From CAVXSP01 sp963764505 (GTDB lineage: Bacteria > Acidobacteriota > Vicinamibacteria > Vicinamibacterales > SCN-69-37): a DNA stretch of 64,000 nucleotides. Shown one piece after another: positions 17,650-27,527 of the stretch. Location of the stretch: NCBI GenBank assembly GCA_963764505.1, contig CAVXSP010000001.1:2604001-2668000 (forward strand), read 5' to 3'. How positions within the stretch are numbered: the stretch's first letter is position 1; every line of letters begins with the position of its first letter. The position numbers were made by a program, and so were the translations under genes. The notes under the pieces are model-generated. The model saw only the letters and a list, made by a program, of their open reading frames with translations. It searched no databases and was not told the DNA's origin.

Positions 17650-20347
17650 TCAGTCGAGCTGCCGCTTCAGCTCCGCGAGCAGGTTCAGCGCCGCGAGCGG
17701 CGTCAGGCGTTCGAGGTCCAGGGCTCTGAGTCGATCCACGACGGGGTGATCCTCGGCTGCGGGCTGGAAGAGCGCGAGCTGATGCTGCGCCGGACTGGCC
17801 ACGCCGCTGAGGCTCGGCCGGCCGCCGCGCCGGAGCTCGTCCTGCTCCAGCGAGCGCAGGATCTCCGACGCGCGCCGCACGACCGCCGCCGGCAGCCCGG
17901 CGAGTCGCGCCACCTGGATGCCGTAGCTCCGATCCGACCGGCCGGGCACGACCTTGTGGAGGAACACGATCTCGTCCTTGTACTCGCGTGCGGCCGTGTG
18001 GCAGTTCACGACGCCCTCGAGGGCATCGGCCAGATCCGTGAGCTCGTGATAGTGGGTCGCGAAGATGGTCTTCGGACGCGCGCGGTCGTTCGACGCGAGG
18101 TGCTCTGCGACGGCCCACGCAAGGCTCAGGCCGTCGAAGGTGGCCGTGCCGCGGCCAATCTCGTCGAGGATCACGAGGCTGCGAGGTGTCGCGGCGTGCA
18201 GGATCGTGGCGGTCTCCTGCATCTCGACCATGAACGTCGATTGCCCGCGCGTGATGTTGTCGGACGCGCCGACCCGCGCGAAGATCCGGTCCACGACCGA
18301 GAGCTTCGCAGCGCGCGCCGGCACGAACGATCCCGTCTGCGCGAGAATCGCCAGGAGCGCCGTCTGACGCAAATAGGTCGACTTGCCGCCCATGTTCGGG
18401 CCCGTGAGGATGACGAGCTGCCGATCGGCGCCGTTGAGGAGGATGTCGTTCGGGACGAAGGCGTCCGTCACGTGCCGCTCGACGACGGGATGCCGCACGT
18501 CGGCCGCGGAGAACTCGTCGCCCTCGTGCATCTGCGGCTTCGTGTAGTTGGCGACCGACGCGGTCTCGCCGAGGGCGGCGAGCACATCGAGGGCGGCCAG
18601 GGCGCGGGCGGTGTCGAGCACGCGCGCCGCGTCCGATGCGACGCGCTGCCGGAGGTCCTCGAACAGCTCGAGCTCCCGCGCCGCGATCCGTTCGTCGGCG
18701 CCGAGCACGCGATCCTCGTACGTCTTGAGCGCCGGCGTGATGAAGCGCTCGCCGCCGGCAATCGTCTGCTTCCTCACGTAGTCGGCCGGCACGCTCGCGA
18801 GATGCGTCTTCGAGACCTCGATGTAGTAGCCGAACACGCGGTTGTAGCGGATCTTGAGCGACGGAATGCCGGCGCGCGCGCGCTCGGCGTCCTCCATCGC
18901 GGCGATCGCCGTCTTGCCGCCGCGGCTGATCGTCCGCAGCTCGTCCAGCTCGACATCCATGCCGTCGCGGATGATCCCGGCGTCCCTGATCGTCGCTGGC
19001 GGCTCGTCGACGACCGTCTGCTCGATGAGGTCACGGACGTCGGTCAATGGATCGATCTCGGCGGCCAGACTGCGGACGAGCGGCGCCTGCACGTCGGCCG
19101 CGAGGGCGACGACGCGGGGCACGAGCGAGAGCGACTGGCGGAGCGAGACGAACTCGCGAGGCCCCGCCGTGCCGAGCGAGATGCGCGAGACGAGCCGCTC
19201 GAGGTCGTGCATCCCCTTGAGCACGTCTCGAACCTTGGCGCGCTCGGTGCTGCGAAACGCGAAGTCCTCGACGGCGTCGAGCCGGTCCTGGATGCGGGCG
19301 AGCGCGACGAGCGGCCGTACCAATCCAGGCCCGCAGCAGCCGTCCTCCCATGGCCGTCATCGTCCGATCGATCTCGCCGAGCACCGAATCCGCCCGTCCA
19401 CCGTCGGCGCCTTCCACCAGTCCCAGATGGCGCATCGTGACGGGATCGATCGCGAGTGCGTCCGCCGGCGCCCGCAGCGCAATCTCCCGGACGTGGGCGA
19501 GCTCGCGCCGCTGCGTCGTACGCAGGTACGCCACGATCGCGCCGGCCGCCCCGGTCGCCGCCGGGGCGCCGTCCAGGCCGTAGGGCGTGAGCGAGGCCGA
19601 TCGGAACTGCTCCAGCAGCGCGGCGCCGGCCCGCGCCGGATCGAACGTCCACCCTTCGACGCGCGTGACCCGCGGACCTCCGCCGGGGGACGGCACGAAC
19701 TGGTCCGGATCGAAGCCGTCCGCGACGAGCAGTTCCTTCGGACGCAGCACCGCCAGCTCGGCCGCGAGCGCGGCAGCCGCGCCGGGCCCGGAGCGCTCCG
19801 TCGCGGCGAAGTCCCCCGTCGAGACGTCCAGGAAGGCGAGCCCGTAGGCGGGGGACGCGCCGCCGGTCTGGCCGACGGCCGCGAGAAACGCCGGTTCCCG
19901 GGCGTCGAGATACGTCGCATCGGCAAAGGTGCCGGGCGAGACTACCCGGATGACCTCACGCTTGACGAGGCCCTTGGCCTTTCGCGGGTCCTCGACCTGC
20001 TCGCAGATCGCGACCCGGTACCCGGCGCGCACGAGCCGGCCGAGGTACGTATCGACCGCGTGGAACGGCACGCCGCACATCGGAATGGGGCTGCCTGACC
20101 CGTCCCTGGCGCGCGAGGTGAGTGTCAACTCGAGCACGCGCGCCGCCGTCAGGGCGTCCTCGTAGAACATCTCGTAGAAATCGCCCATGCGGAAGAAGAC
20201 GATGGCATCGCGGTACTGACGCTTGGCGTCGAAGTACTGCCGCATGGCGGGCGTCACGGCGCCGGAGGCCGGTTGAGGACGGTCGGTACCATGCCCGTCG
20301 GGCGAGGGCGCTGAGGGCGTGTCGATGCCGGAGTCTTCCGGTTGCAT
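17650..20347 (-). CDS. mutS: DNA mismatch repair protein MutS, frameshifted
   Basis: Mismatch recognition ATPase, 898 residues after correction. The N-terminal mismatch-binding loop (FFRMGDFYEMFYEDA) with its Phe-x-Glu is present. The C-terminal ATPase shows Walker A LTGPNMGGKSTYLRQ, NITRGQSTFMVEM and Walker B VILDEIGRGTATFDG. The frame breaks after GGRLLRAWI and resumes at RPLVALARIQDRLDAVED. Removing one C of the doublet at 19320-19321 joins them as WIVRPLVA, the usual MutS sequence there, so an error is likelier than decay. Start ATG 20347 is chosen over an upstream one that would lie inside the inverted repeat. Divergent from tsaB. Confidence 0.92.
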
Positions 20348-20354
20348 AGTATGT

Positions 20355-20448
20355 GTTTTCCACAGGAGGGGGACGGGTCTCGATCTGTGGAAAACTCCTT
20401 CGCAAGAGTTTTCCACAGATCGAGACCCGTCCCCCTCCTGTGGAAAAC
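20355..20448. repeat. Perfect 43-bp inverted repeat with four TTTTCCACA boxes
   Basis: Arms at 20355-20397 and 20406-20448 are exact reverse complements around an 8-base loop (CTTCGCAA). Each arm is bounded by GTTTTCCACAG and CTGTGGAAAAC, so each could also fold as its own hairpin with an 11-base stem. The four boxes are at 20355-20365, 20385-20395, 20408-20418 and 20438-20448; they resemble DnaA boxes. The element fills almost the whole gap between mutS and tsaB. The GGGGACGGGTC core recalls REP-type elements of other bacteria. No second copy was noticed in this window. Confidence 0.9.
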
Positions 20449-20457
20449 AATGACGTC

Positions 20458-21291
20458 ATGGTAGTCCTCGCGATCGAGACCGTCACACGGCGCGGCAGCA
20501 CGGCTCTGCTGGTGGACGGCGTCACCACGGTGCGCACCGGAGACCCGGCGCGCTCGAACGGAGAGCGGCTGCCCGGCGAGATCGTCGCGCTCCTCGACAG
20601 CCAGGGGCGCGCGTGCGGCGACGTCAATCGCTTCGCCGTCCTGGCGGGTCCCGGGTCGTTCACCGGCCTCCGCGTGGGCATGGCCGTCGTCCAGGGACTG
20701 GCTCTCGTCACCGGCCGGCCGGTCGCACCCGTGCCGACGCTCGACGCGATTGCGGAAGGCTGGCGTCTGCAGCAGGCAGGCGCCGCTTCCCCGGGACCGC
20801 TCTCGGCGCCGCATCCGGCGGGCGGAATCCCGCCGGCGCCCCTGGTGGTGGCGTGCCTCGATGGCCAACGCGGCGACATTTTCTTTGCCGCGTGGATGCT
20901 GCCGCTCGAAGACACAATCGAGCAGGCCGCGCCAGTCATCCCCGCGTCCGTCGGATCCCCCGCCGAGGTCCTTCGCGCCGTGCGCGCCTGCCTCACCGTT
21001 CCGGCGATGGTCGTCAGCCCCTCGCTCGGCCCCCACACGCGGGCGCTGGAGCCTCTGGGTCTCCCCATTCACGAGATGACGGTTCCGCTCGCCGAGGTCG
21101 CGGCGCGGATCGCCGCGCGCCGGCCCGAGCTCGCCGGACCGCCTCACGCGCTGCGCCCGCTTTACGTCCGCAAGCCCGACGCCGTCCTCGCCCGCGAGCG
21201 CGCCGGCCTCGCGGGTATCGAATCTTCGGCGGACGGGCGACCCGACGAATCGGACCCGGGCGGCGGCCGGGCGCCGAAGGGACGCCCGTGA
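20458..21291 (+). CDS. tsaB: tRNA threonylcarbamoyladenosine biosynthesis protein TsaB
   Basis: Non-catalytic partner of TsaD in making t6A37 on tRNAs reading ANN codons, 277 residues. The ASKHA-fold entry LAIETVTRRGSTALL and the hallmark GPGSFTGLRVGMAVVQGLAL are clear, as is PVPTLDAIAEG. ATG at 20458 is taken because it gives the family N-terminus directly; the reading frame upstream runs back into the inverted repeat. The final 40 residues are unconserved. The stop overlaps the rimI GTG start (GTGA). Confidence 0.92.
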   Translation: MVVLAIETVTRRGSTALLVDGVTTVRTGDPARSNGERLPGEIVALLDSQGRACGDVNRFAVLAGPGSFTGLRVGMAVVQGLALVTGRPVAPVPTLDAIAEGWRLQQAGAASPGPLSAPHPAGGIPPAPLVVACLDGQRGDIFFAAWMLPLEDTIEQAAPVIPASVGSPAEVLRAVRACLTVPAMVVSPSLGPHTRALEPLGLPIHEMTVPLAEVAARIAARRPELAGPPHALRPLYVRKPDAVLARERAGLAGIESSADGRPDESDPGGGRAPKGRP

Positions 21292-21776
21292 CGGGCGACG
21301 ATCGTGCGTTCGTGATTCTTCGCGCCACGCCGGAGGACGACCTCCGCGACGTCGAAGCGCTGCAGCGGCGCGCGTTCACGAACGCCTGGAGCGCGGACGC
21401 GATTCGATGGGAGCTGCAGAACACCGACGTGGCCCGGCTGTATCTGTTGAGGACCGCGGACGGCGTGCTCGTCGCGTACTGCGCCTGCTGGATGGTGTTC
21501 GATGAGCTGCACATCAACAGTCTCGCCGTGGACGTCCCCTGGCGGCGCCGCGGCCTCGCGCGGCGCCTGCTTGGCGATGTGGTTCGAGACGCCGTGGGCG
21601 CCGGCGCGCAGAGCGCGACGCTGGAGGTGCGGCGGTCGAATACGGCGGCGCGGCAGCTCTACGAGCGGCTCGGATTCCGCGTGGAAGCCGTTCGGCGCGA
21701 CTACTACCAGGATCCGCGCGAGGACGCGCTGGTCCTGTGGCATCGCTCGCTTGCCGCGTCTGAGGGCTTGTGTTAG
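21288..21776 (+). CDS. rimI: Ribosomal-protein-alanine acetyltransferase RimI
   Basis: GNAT-family N-acetyltransferase of 162 residues, expected to acetylate the N-terminal alanine of ribosomal protein S18. The fold is shown by LHINSLAVDVPWRRRGLARR, containing the acetyl-CoA-binding Arg/Gly-rich turn, and by the C-terminal VRRSNTAARQLYERLGF signature. Start GTG 21288 overlaps the tsaB stop. The tsaB-rimI pairing is widespread in bacteria and supports both calls. Confidence 0.9.
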   Translation: MTGDDRAFVILRATPEDDLRDVEALQRRAFTNAWSADAIRWELQNTDVARLYLLRTADGVLVAYCACWMVFDELHINSLAVDVPWRRRGLARRLLGDVVRDAVGAGAQSATLEVRRSNTAARQLYERLGFRVEAVRRDYYQDPREDALVLWHRSLAASEGLC

Positions 21777-21824
21777 CGTTCGCGCATGGACTCGGTGATG
21801 ACTACATAGTCAAAGGAGGCGGGC

Positions 21825-22067
21825 ATGGCTGACACGCAGCTCCCGGACAAGACGATCGACGCGAAAAACGCGCTGCTCCGAACCGATGAGACCTTCCGCC
21901 AGCTGGTTTCGGAGCATCAGCGGCTCGACGAACGTATTCGCCACCTCTCCACTTTCGTCCATCTCACCGACCAGCAAGAATATGAGCAGACCTCGCTGAA
22001 GAAGCAGAAGCTCGCGCTCAAGGATCGTATCGAGGCGATTCTGCGGGGGCGGGTGACGGAGCACTGA
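21825..22067 (+). CDS. DUF465/YdcH-family small protein
   Basis: An 80-residue helical protein of the YdcH (DUF465) type: LVSEHQRLDERIRHLST, then the charged LKKQKLALKDRIEAILRG, predicted as a short helical hairpin or coiled coil. An excellent ribosome-binding site (AAAGGAGG, about 21812-21819) precedes ATG 21825. No biochemical function is established for the family. It sits between rimI and psd on the same strand. Confidence 0.85.
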   Translation: MADTQLPDKTIDAKNALLRTDETFRQLVSEHQRLDERIRHLSTFVHLTDQQEYEQTSLKKQKLALKDRIEAILRGRVTEH

Positions 22068-22113
22068 GCCGCCGCTGGCGCGCGTCCTCGCCGGGCTCTG
22101 GTACAGTGCCCTC

Positions 22114-22746
22114 GTGTCCATCGACCGGGCCGGTCTGCCGTTCATCGGCATGGCGGCAGTGCCGTCGCTCGCGGCGCTCGCGGCCGGCGCCCCGCGCCTC
22201 TCCGTGGCGCTCGCGACGCTGCCGGTTGCGATCGCCCTTTTCTTTCGCGACCCCGACCGTACGCCGCCGGCAGGCGAGACCCTCGTGCTCTCGCCCGCCG
22301 ATGGCGTGGTCACCTTCGCGGGACTTGGCCAGGCCGATCAGACGCCCCCGGGAGCCTGGCAGCAGGTGACGGTCTTCCTTTCGCCGCTCGATGTTCACAT
22401 CAATCGCTCGCCGGTCTCGGGCCGGGTGACGCAGGTCGAGTACCGCCGGGGCACGTTCCGGCCGGCGTTCCACCACGACGCGCATCGCAACGAACAGTCC
22501 GAGATCTGGTTCGATCACGAGGGGCAGACGATCGTCGTTCGTCAGATCGTCGGTGCCCTCGCGCGGCGCGTCGTCTGCCGGCTGCGGCCCGGAGACGTCG
22601 TGCACGCCGGCGGCCGGCTCGGGTTGATGAAGTTCGGGTCGCGGATGGACGTCTTCCTGCCCGTGGACGCGATGCTCGTCGCGCGGGCGCGCCAGCGCGT
22701 GCGAGGCGGCGAGACCGTGATCGCGCGCCTGGCCGCCGGGAGCTGA
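22114..22746 (+). CDS. psd: Phosphatidylserine decarboxylase
   Basis: Makes phosphatidylethanolamine from phosphatidylserine at the inner membrane; 210 residues, the short proenzyme type. The catalytic parts are LVLSPADGVVTFAG, FLSPLDVHINRSPVSG with its histidine, FHHDAHRNEQ, and the self-cleavage site LMKFGSRMDVF. Cleavage between Gly and Ser there would create the pyruvoyl group. Start GTG 22114. The next gene, pssA, supplies the substrate and begins 1 base after this stop, so they form a phospholipid operon. Confidence 0.93.
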   Translation: MSIDRAGLPFIGMAAVPSLAALAAGAPRLSVALATLPVAIALFFRDPDRTPPAGETLVLSPADGVVTFAGLGQADQTPPGAWQQVTVFLSPLDVHINRSPVSGRVTQVEYRRGTFRPAFHHDAHRNEQSEIWFDHEGQTIVVRQIVGALARRVVCRLRPGDVVHAGGRLGLMKFGSRMDVFLPVDAMLVARARQRVRGGETVIARLAAGS

Positions 22747-22747
22747 C

Positions 22748-23602
22748 ATGAGCGATCGACCGCGCGTCCCGGACGATCTCTTTCCGACGCAGCGGAAGGG
22801 GCCTTTGCGCTCGTTCGGCCGGAACACGCGCGAGTTCCGGCGCGGCGTCTACCTGCTCCCCAGCATTTTCACGGTCGCCAACATGTTCTGCGGATACGCG
22901 TGCGTCGTGCACGCGATGCGCGGCGAGCTCGAGACGGCTGCGCCGTTCATCGGGATCGCGATCGTGCTCGACATGCTCGACGGGCGGATCGCGCGCCTGA
23001 CCGGCACGGCCAGCGCCTTCGGACTGGAGCTCGACTCGCTGGCCGACGTCATCTCCTTCGGACTCGCGCCCGCGGTGCTGGCGTTCGCGTGGGGGCTCTC
23101 CGAGCTCGGGCGCGTCGGCTGGGCGGCCGGATTCATCTACGTCAGCGCCGCGGCCATGCGCCTCGCGCGCTTCAACATCCAGTCCGCGGCGCAGGGCGAC
23201 AAGCGCTATTTCGTCGGACTGCCGAGTCCGCCGGCCGCAGGCATCGCTGCGGCCACCGTCTTCGCCTGGCCCTATCCGTTGAGCCAGCCGGTCGATCTGA
23301 GGCAGATGTTCAGCGAGCCCGCGCCCTGGCAGGCGCTCGCCGCCGTGGCGGTCATGCTGGTGCCGGCGGCGCTGATGGTGAGCACGATCCGGTTCCGCAG
23401 CTTCAAGACGATCAACTTCGGATGGGGCCGCTCGTACATGCCGCTCCTCGTCTTCACGCTGCTCATCGCGCTGATCTTCGCCTCGCCCCGCGTCACGCTC
23501 CTCCTGCTGTCGTACGGGTACCTGTCGTCGGCGTTCATCGGACTCGCGTGGAGCCGGTTTCGGGGCCGTCGTGCGAGTCCGATCGGGCCAGCGTCACCGT
23601 GA
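22748..23602 (+). CDS. pssA: CDP-diacylglycerol-serine O-phosphatidyltransferase
   Basis: Integral membrane enzyme of 284 residues making phosphatidylserine from CDP-diacylglycerol and serine. The CDP-alcohol phosphotransferase signature DG-x2-AR-x8-G-x3-D-x3-D is visible from DMLDGRIARLTG to LELDSLADVISFG. Several membrane spans follow, such as MPLLVFTLLIALIFA. It is the partner of psd, just upstream. The last 68 bases overlap the tail of the convergent histidine kinase gene. Confidence 0.93.
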   Translation: MSDRPRVPDDLFPTQRKGPLRSFGRNTREFRRGVYLLPSIFTVANMFCGYACVVHAMRGELETAAPFIGIAIVLDMLDGRIARLTGTASAFGLELDSLADVISFGLAPAVLAFAWGLSELGRVGWAAGFIYVSAAAMRLARFNIQSAAQGDKRYFVGLPSPPAAGIAAATVFAWPYPLSQPVDLRQMFSEPAPWQALAAVAVMLVPAALMVSTIRFRSFKTINFGWGRSYMPLLVFTLLIALIFASPRVTLLLLSYGYLSSAFIGLAWSRFRGRRASPIGPASP

Positions 23603-26600
23603 CGGTCGTGCCCTGGCCGGGCGCGCTGGCGAGCCCGATCGATCCGCCGCAGGTCTCGATATTGCGCCGGGCGTTGGCCAGGCCCAGCCCCGAGCCGCCG
23701 GTCTTGGTCGAGAAGTAGGGCTCGAACGCACGCGCCGCGGCTTCCGCGTCCATCCCCACGCCCGTGTCCGCGATCGTGATCACGACCCCGCCGGCCGACG
23801 CGGCGGCGGCAATCCGCAGCGTTCCGCCGGCCGGCATCGCCTGCAGCGCGTTCTCGACCAGGTTGGTCAGCGCCCGTATGAGGAGCGTACAGGTCGGCCC
23901 ACACCGGCGGGAGCCCCGAGGCCAGGTCCACCTCGATCCGCGTCCGCGGGCCGAGGCCGACCCGGTACGGCTGCGTCAGTTCCGCGACGAGATCGTCGAG
24001 CGGGACCGCCGCGCAGCGAGGGACCGGCTGGCCGGCGAAGTTGGAGAACTCACTCGCGATCTGCCGCAGGAGCCGCACCTGCCGGAGCACGGTGGCGACG
24101 CACTGATCGAAGGTGGCGCCGAGCGGACGACCGCGGTCCGCGTGCACGTGCTCGAGATGCTCGGCCGCGAGCTGGATCGGCGTCAGCGGATTCTTGATCT
24201 CGTGGGCGACCTGGCGCGCCATCTCGGCCCAGGCCTCGAGCTGGTTCGCGCGCGCCAGCTCGGCGCGCTGGGCGCTCAGCGTCGCGGCCATGCTGTTGAA
24301 GTCTTCGATCAGCCGGCTCAGTTCGTCGGCCGTCTCGGCGACCAGCCGCACGTCGAGCTTGCCGGCGGCGATCTGGCGCGTCGCACGGGACAGCCGCGCC
24401 ACCGGATCGGAGACACGGCTGGCCACCGACGCCCCGAGCCCTGCGGCGAACAGGATCACGAACACGGCCCCGATGAGCACGCCGCGATCGAGCTCGTCGA
24501 TCTCCCGCTCGATCTCGCGCTGCCGCGACGCGAGCGGCACGCTCAGCACGAAGTCGCGGCCCGCGGCGGGCACCGGCGCGGCGGCGACCACGTACGACAG
24601 CGCACCGAGCCACTCCTCGCCGACGAAGCTCGGTAGACGGTTGAGCGCGATCGCGCGGTAGACCTTCGCGGGCGTCCGCGTGGGAAGCAGGCCGGAGGCG
24701 TAGAGGTCGCGCTGGCTCGTCGCAAGGAGCTCCGGGCCCTCGAAGAGGTCCACGTCCTGATGGAGCACCTGCCCGATCCAGACCATCACGTCGTCGTTCA
24801 GCGAATGCGCGCGCGGCCCGAGCGTGGACGTCTGCTCCAGGACCCGGCGCGCCACCGTGACGACGTTGGCCGCCTCGGTTTCGACTTCGGTGCGGAGCTT
24901 GGCGGTCAGATATACGCCGAACGCGAGGGCGAAGATGAGCACCGGCGCGATCGCGGCCACGACGAAGAACAGGAAGAGCTTGCGGTAGAAGCTCGAGCGG
25001 ATCTCGTCGAGCAGCACGCGGAGCGGCGCGGCCGTGTGGCGCGCGAGCGGCGCGTAGACGGCCGCACCCACGAGCCAGAGCAGGAACAGCACGGCCACCA
25101 GCGCGGCCGCCTCGGCCAGCCGCGCGAGGTGCTGGAACCAGGTCGACGCCGGATAGCCCAGCGCGTAGACGAAGCTGCTGTCGTTCGAGAAGTACACGTC
25201 GTACCGAGCGGCCCTCCGCGTCGAGCCGCGTCCAGAAGGGCTCGCGCGATCGAGACAGCCGCTGGAACAGATCCGGCGTGATCGGCCAGGCGACATTGCC
25301 CGATGTGAAGAGCGGCGTGAAGCTCCAGCCGTAGACCACCACCTGGAGATCCGAGATGACCGAGCCGCGCGACGGACTCTCCGCCGAGCGCAGCACGTCG
25401 CGGTACGGATCCGGGATGGAGACGAAGGGCAGCGCCTGATAGTCGATCATGACGTGCACCAGAATCGCGCCGTACGCCCGGCCCGTCCGGTCGCAGATCT
25501 GGCGGCGCGAATGCAGCACGTCGCGCTCCTCGGCGCCGAACGGCACCACCTCGCCGAAGGTCGTCCACGCGCACGTCGAGGGCAGCGACGGTTCCGCCGT
25601 ATCGACGACACCCTGATACTCGGGCATGTTGAGGGCGAAGCGGCTGACGAGCGTGCCGGCGCCGTCGTAGAGTTCGATCGCCGCGGTCAGCCGGGTCGTC
25701 GCGAGGCTGGTCTGGCTCCAGACGTCGAAAGCCGGCAGCGTCCGCGCGCCCGTTCCTTCGCCGGGCGTCGGCGTGAGCAACGGCAGGATCCGCGCCAGGG
25801 GAATGTCGTCGATCTCCTGCTGCACGCGCACGAGCACGTCGTACGTCGCGCTCGGCCTGCGCGCGGTCCGCGGCGCGTAGTCGCCGGCGATGATCTGACG
25901 GGCCGTGCTGTCCTCATAGAACCAGGCGACCGGGTAGAGCGCCAGCACCGGAGCGAGCAGCCAGCCGTAGAGCAGCACGAGCCGCATGGCCTGCGATGTC
26001 CGGTGATAGCGGCGGCGAAGCGCGCCCGCGCCGATGGCGAAGACCGCGGCCGCGGCGGCGGCCGGCATCCATGGCCAGCCGGGCGCGGGGAGCGGTCCCC
26101 GGCGCCAGACGAGCACGGCCAGCGCCGGCGCGAGCCACAACAGGACGACGGCCAGCGACGTCGGCCACCGGCGCGCACGCAGCCGCCATCGACCGGCCAT
26201 CAGCGCGAGCAGGAGCGCGGCCATCCAGAACAGGGCCAACTCCGCGAGCAGCAGGCCGGCCAGATAGGCGAGCGCCTCGACGCGTGGAGGGAACAGCGGC
26301 AGCTGCCACTCGGCCAGCGTCGTCGGCAGGATGTGCGTGCGCAGGAGCGTCGCGATTCCGCCGAAGCACCCGGCGAACCCGACGCCGGCGGCGATCTGCT
26401 CGAGGGCGAAGCGCCAGCGCGCGCGCGCCGGCCGCCGCCGACGAAGGCCGCGCCACCACAGCGATACCGGCAGGAGCCCCACGGCCCCGAGTCCGGCGGC
26501 GCCTTCGATCGCCAGGCGAAAGGCCGGCGGGGCGGCGACCAGCCGCGCCAGCCACCAGAGGCTCGCGGCGGCCGCGGTCAGCAGTCCCGCCGCGGCGAGC

Positions 26601-27445
26601 GACCAGAGCAGAAACGCCTCGACCGCACGTGTCCGTCGGCGCCGGCGCACGAGGGGGCCCGTCAGCAGCAGGGCCGCGCCGATGAGCGGCACGGCGGCGA
26701 GGGCCAGGGCCCGCCGGCGGAACATCAACCGGGCGCTCTGCAGGGCCGCGGGCGAGATCTGCACGTCGACGCCGGCGCCGCTCGACGACAGCACGGCGAA
26801 CCAATCGGCGCCACGCGACGACTCGCCGCCGCCCGGAAACGTGAGCGTCACGGGCCCGAACTTCGTATCGAACCGGTAGGTGCCCGACCCCTCGCCGAGA
26901 CCGGCCGCCGGCGCCAGCACGGTCTCGGCGGCGGCGGTCGCAATCCGCCGCCCTCCGAGCAGGATCGGCTGCACGCTGACGAGCCGAAGACCGAGCGTCC
27001 CCGGCACGACGAAGAGGGCCGCGTCGCCGGCCAGCCGCTCGGCCGGGACGTTCTCGGCAGGGCCGTCGCTCCAGGCCAGGATCTTGTACTGTCCCCCGGG
27101 CTGGTGCACGTACACGGTGACGGTGGTCGTCGGTGCGTCGGCGTCCGGCGGCGGGGCGAGGGCGCTCAGTCGATCGAAGAGTTCGGGCAGATCGTCCGGC
27201 TGCCGGCTCGCCGATTCGACGCTGACCGCGGTGTCGTGCGCGACGGTTCGCGCGAGCGACTCGACGTCCACGCTGCGGCGGCCGATTCGATCGCGGACGT
27301 CGCGCTCGAGCCGCGAGGACGCTTCGGCGGCCGTCAGTCCGAAGCGCCATGCCTCGGCGAGCAGGCCGGCGCCGGCCACGAGTGCGCCCGCGGCCAGCGC
27401 CGTCACGATCAGGCGGGGAACGGAAGGACGCACCGCCACAAGCAT
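23535..27445 (-). CDS. Large NtrY-like sensor histidine kinase, two frameshifts
   Basis: About 1302 residues after correction. The N-terminal half has a periplasmic region and many membrane spans. A second membrane block (FLFFVVAAIAPVLIFALAFG), a periplasmic loop, HAMP (SVASRVSDPVARLSRATRQI) and kinase core follow. The phospho-accepting His is in EMARQVAHEIKNPLTPIQLA. ATP-binding boxes are LTNLVENALQAM, ITIADTGVGMD and GGSGLGLANARRNIE. One extra base at 25204-25205 and one at 23888-23890 break the frame; removing each joins GRS to YDVYFSND and WAD to TLLIRALTN. Start ATG 27445 precedes the first membrane span. No response regulator lies nearby. Confidence 0.85.
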
Positions 27446-27460
27446 ACGTGTAGCGGACTC

Positions 27461-27485
27461 CGACGTGCCGGGCGCCGGCACGTCG
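27461..27485. promoter_or_regulatory. 25-bp palindrome between divergent genes
   Basis: CGACGTGCCGG (27461-27471) and CCGGCACGTCG (27475-27485) are perfect 11-base arms around GCG. It lies 16 bases upstream of the kinase start and about 40 upstream of the rightward membrane gene, where TATACT (27509-27514) could be the -10 box. Its position and symmetry suggest an operator serving both genes. Confidence 0.5.
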
Positions 27486-27527
27486 CCGAGCCGCGCGGAT
27501 CGATGTTCTATACTCGCTCACCTCGTC

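Noticed and set aside
20355..20448. Rho-independent terminator
   Set aside because: The hairpin lies between divergent genes, has no T-tract, and is far longer than terminators.
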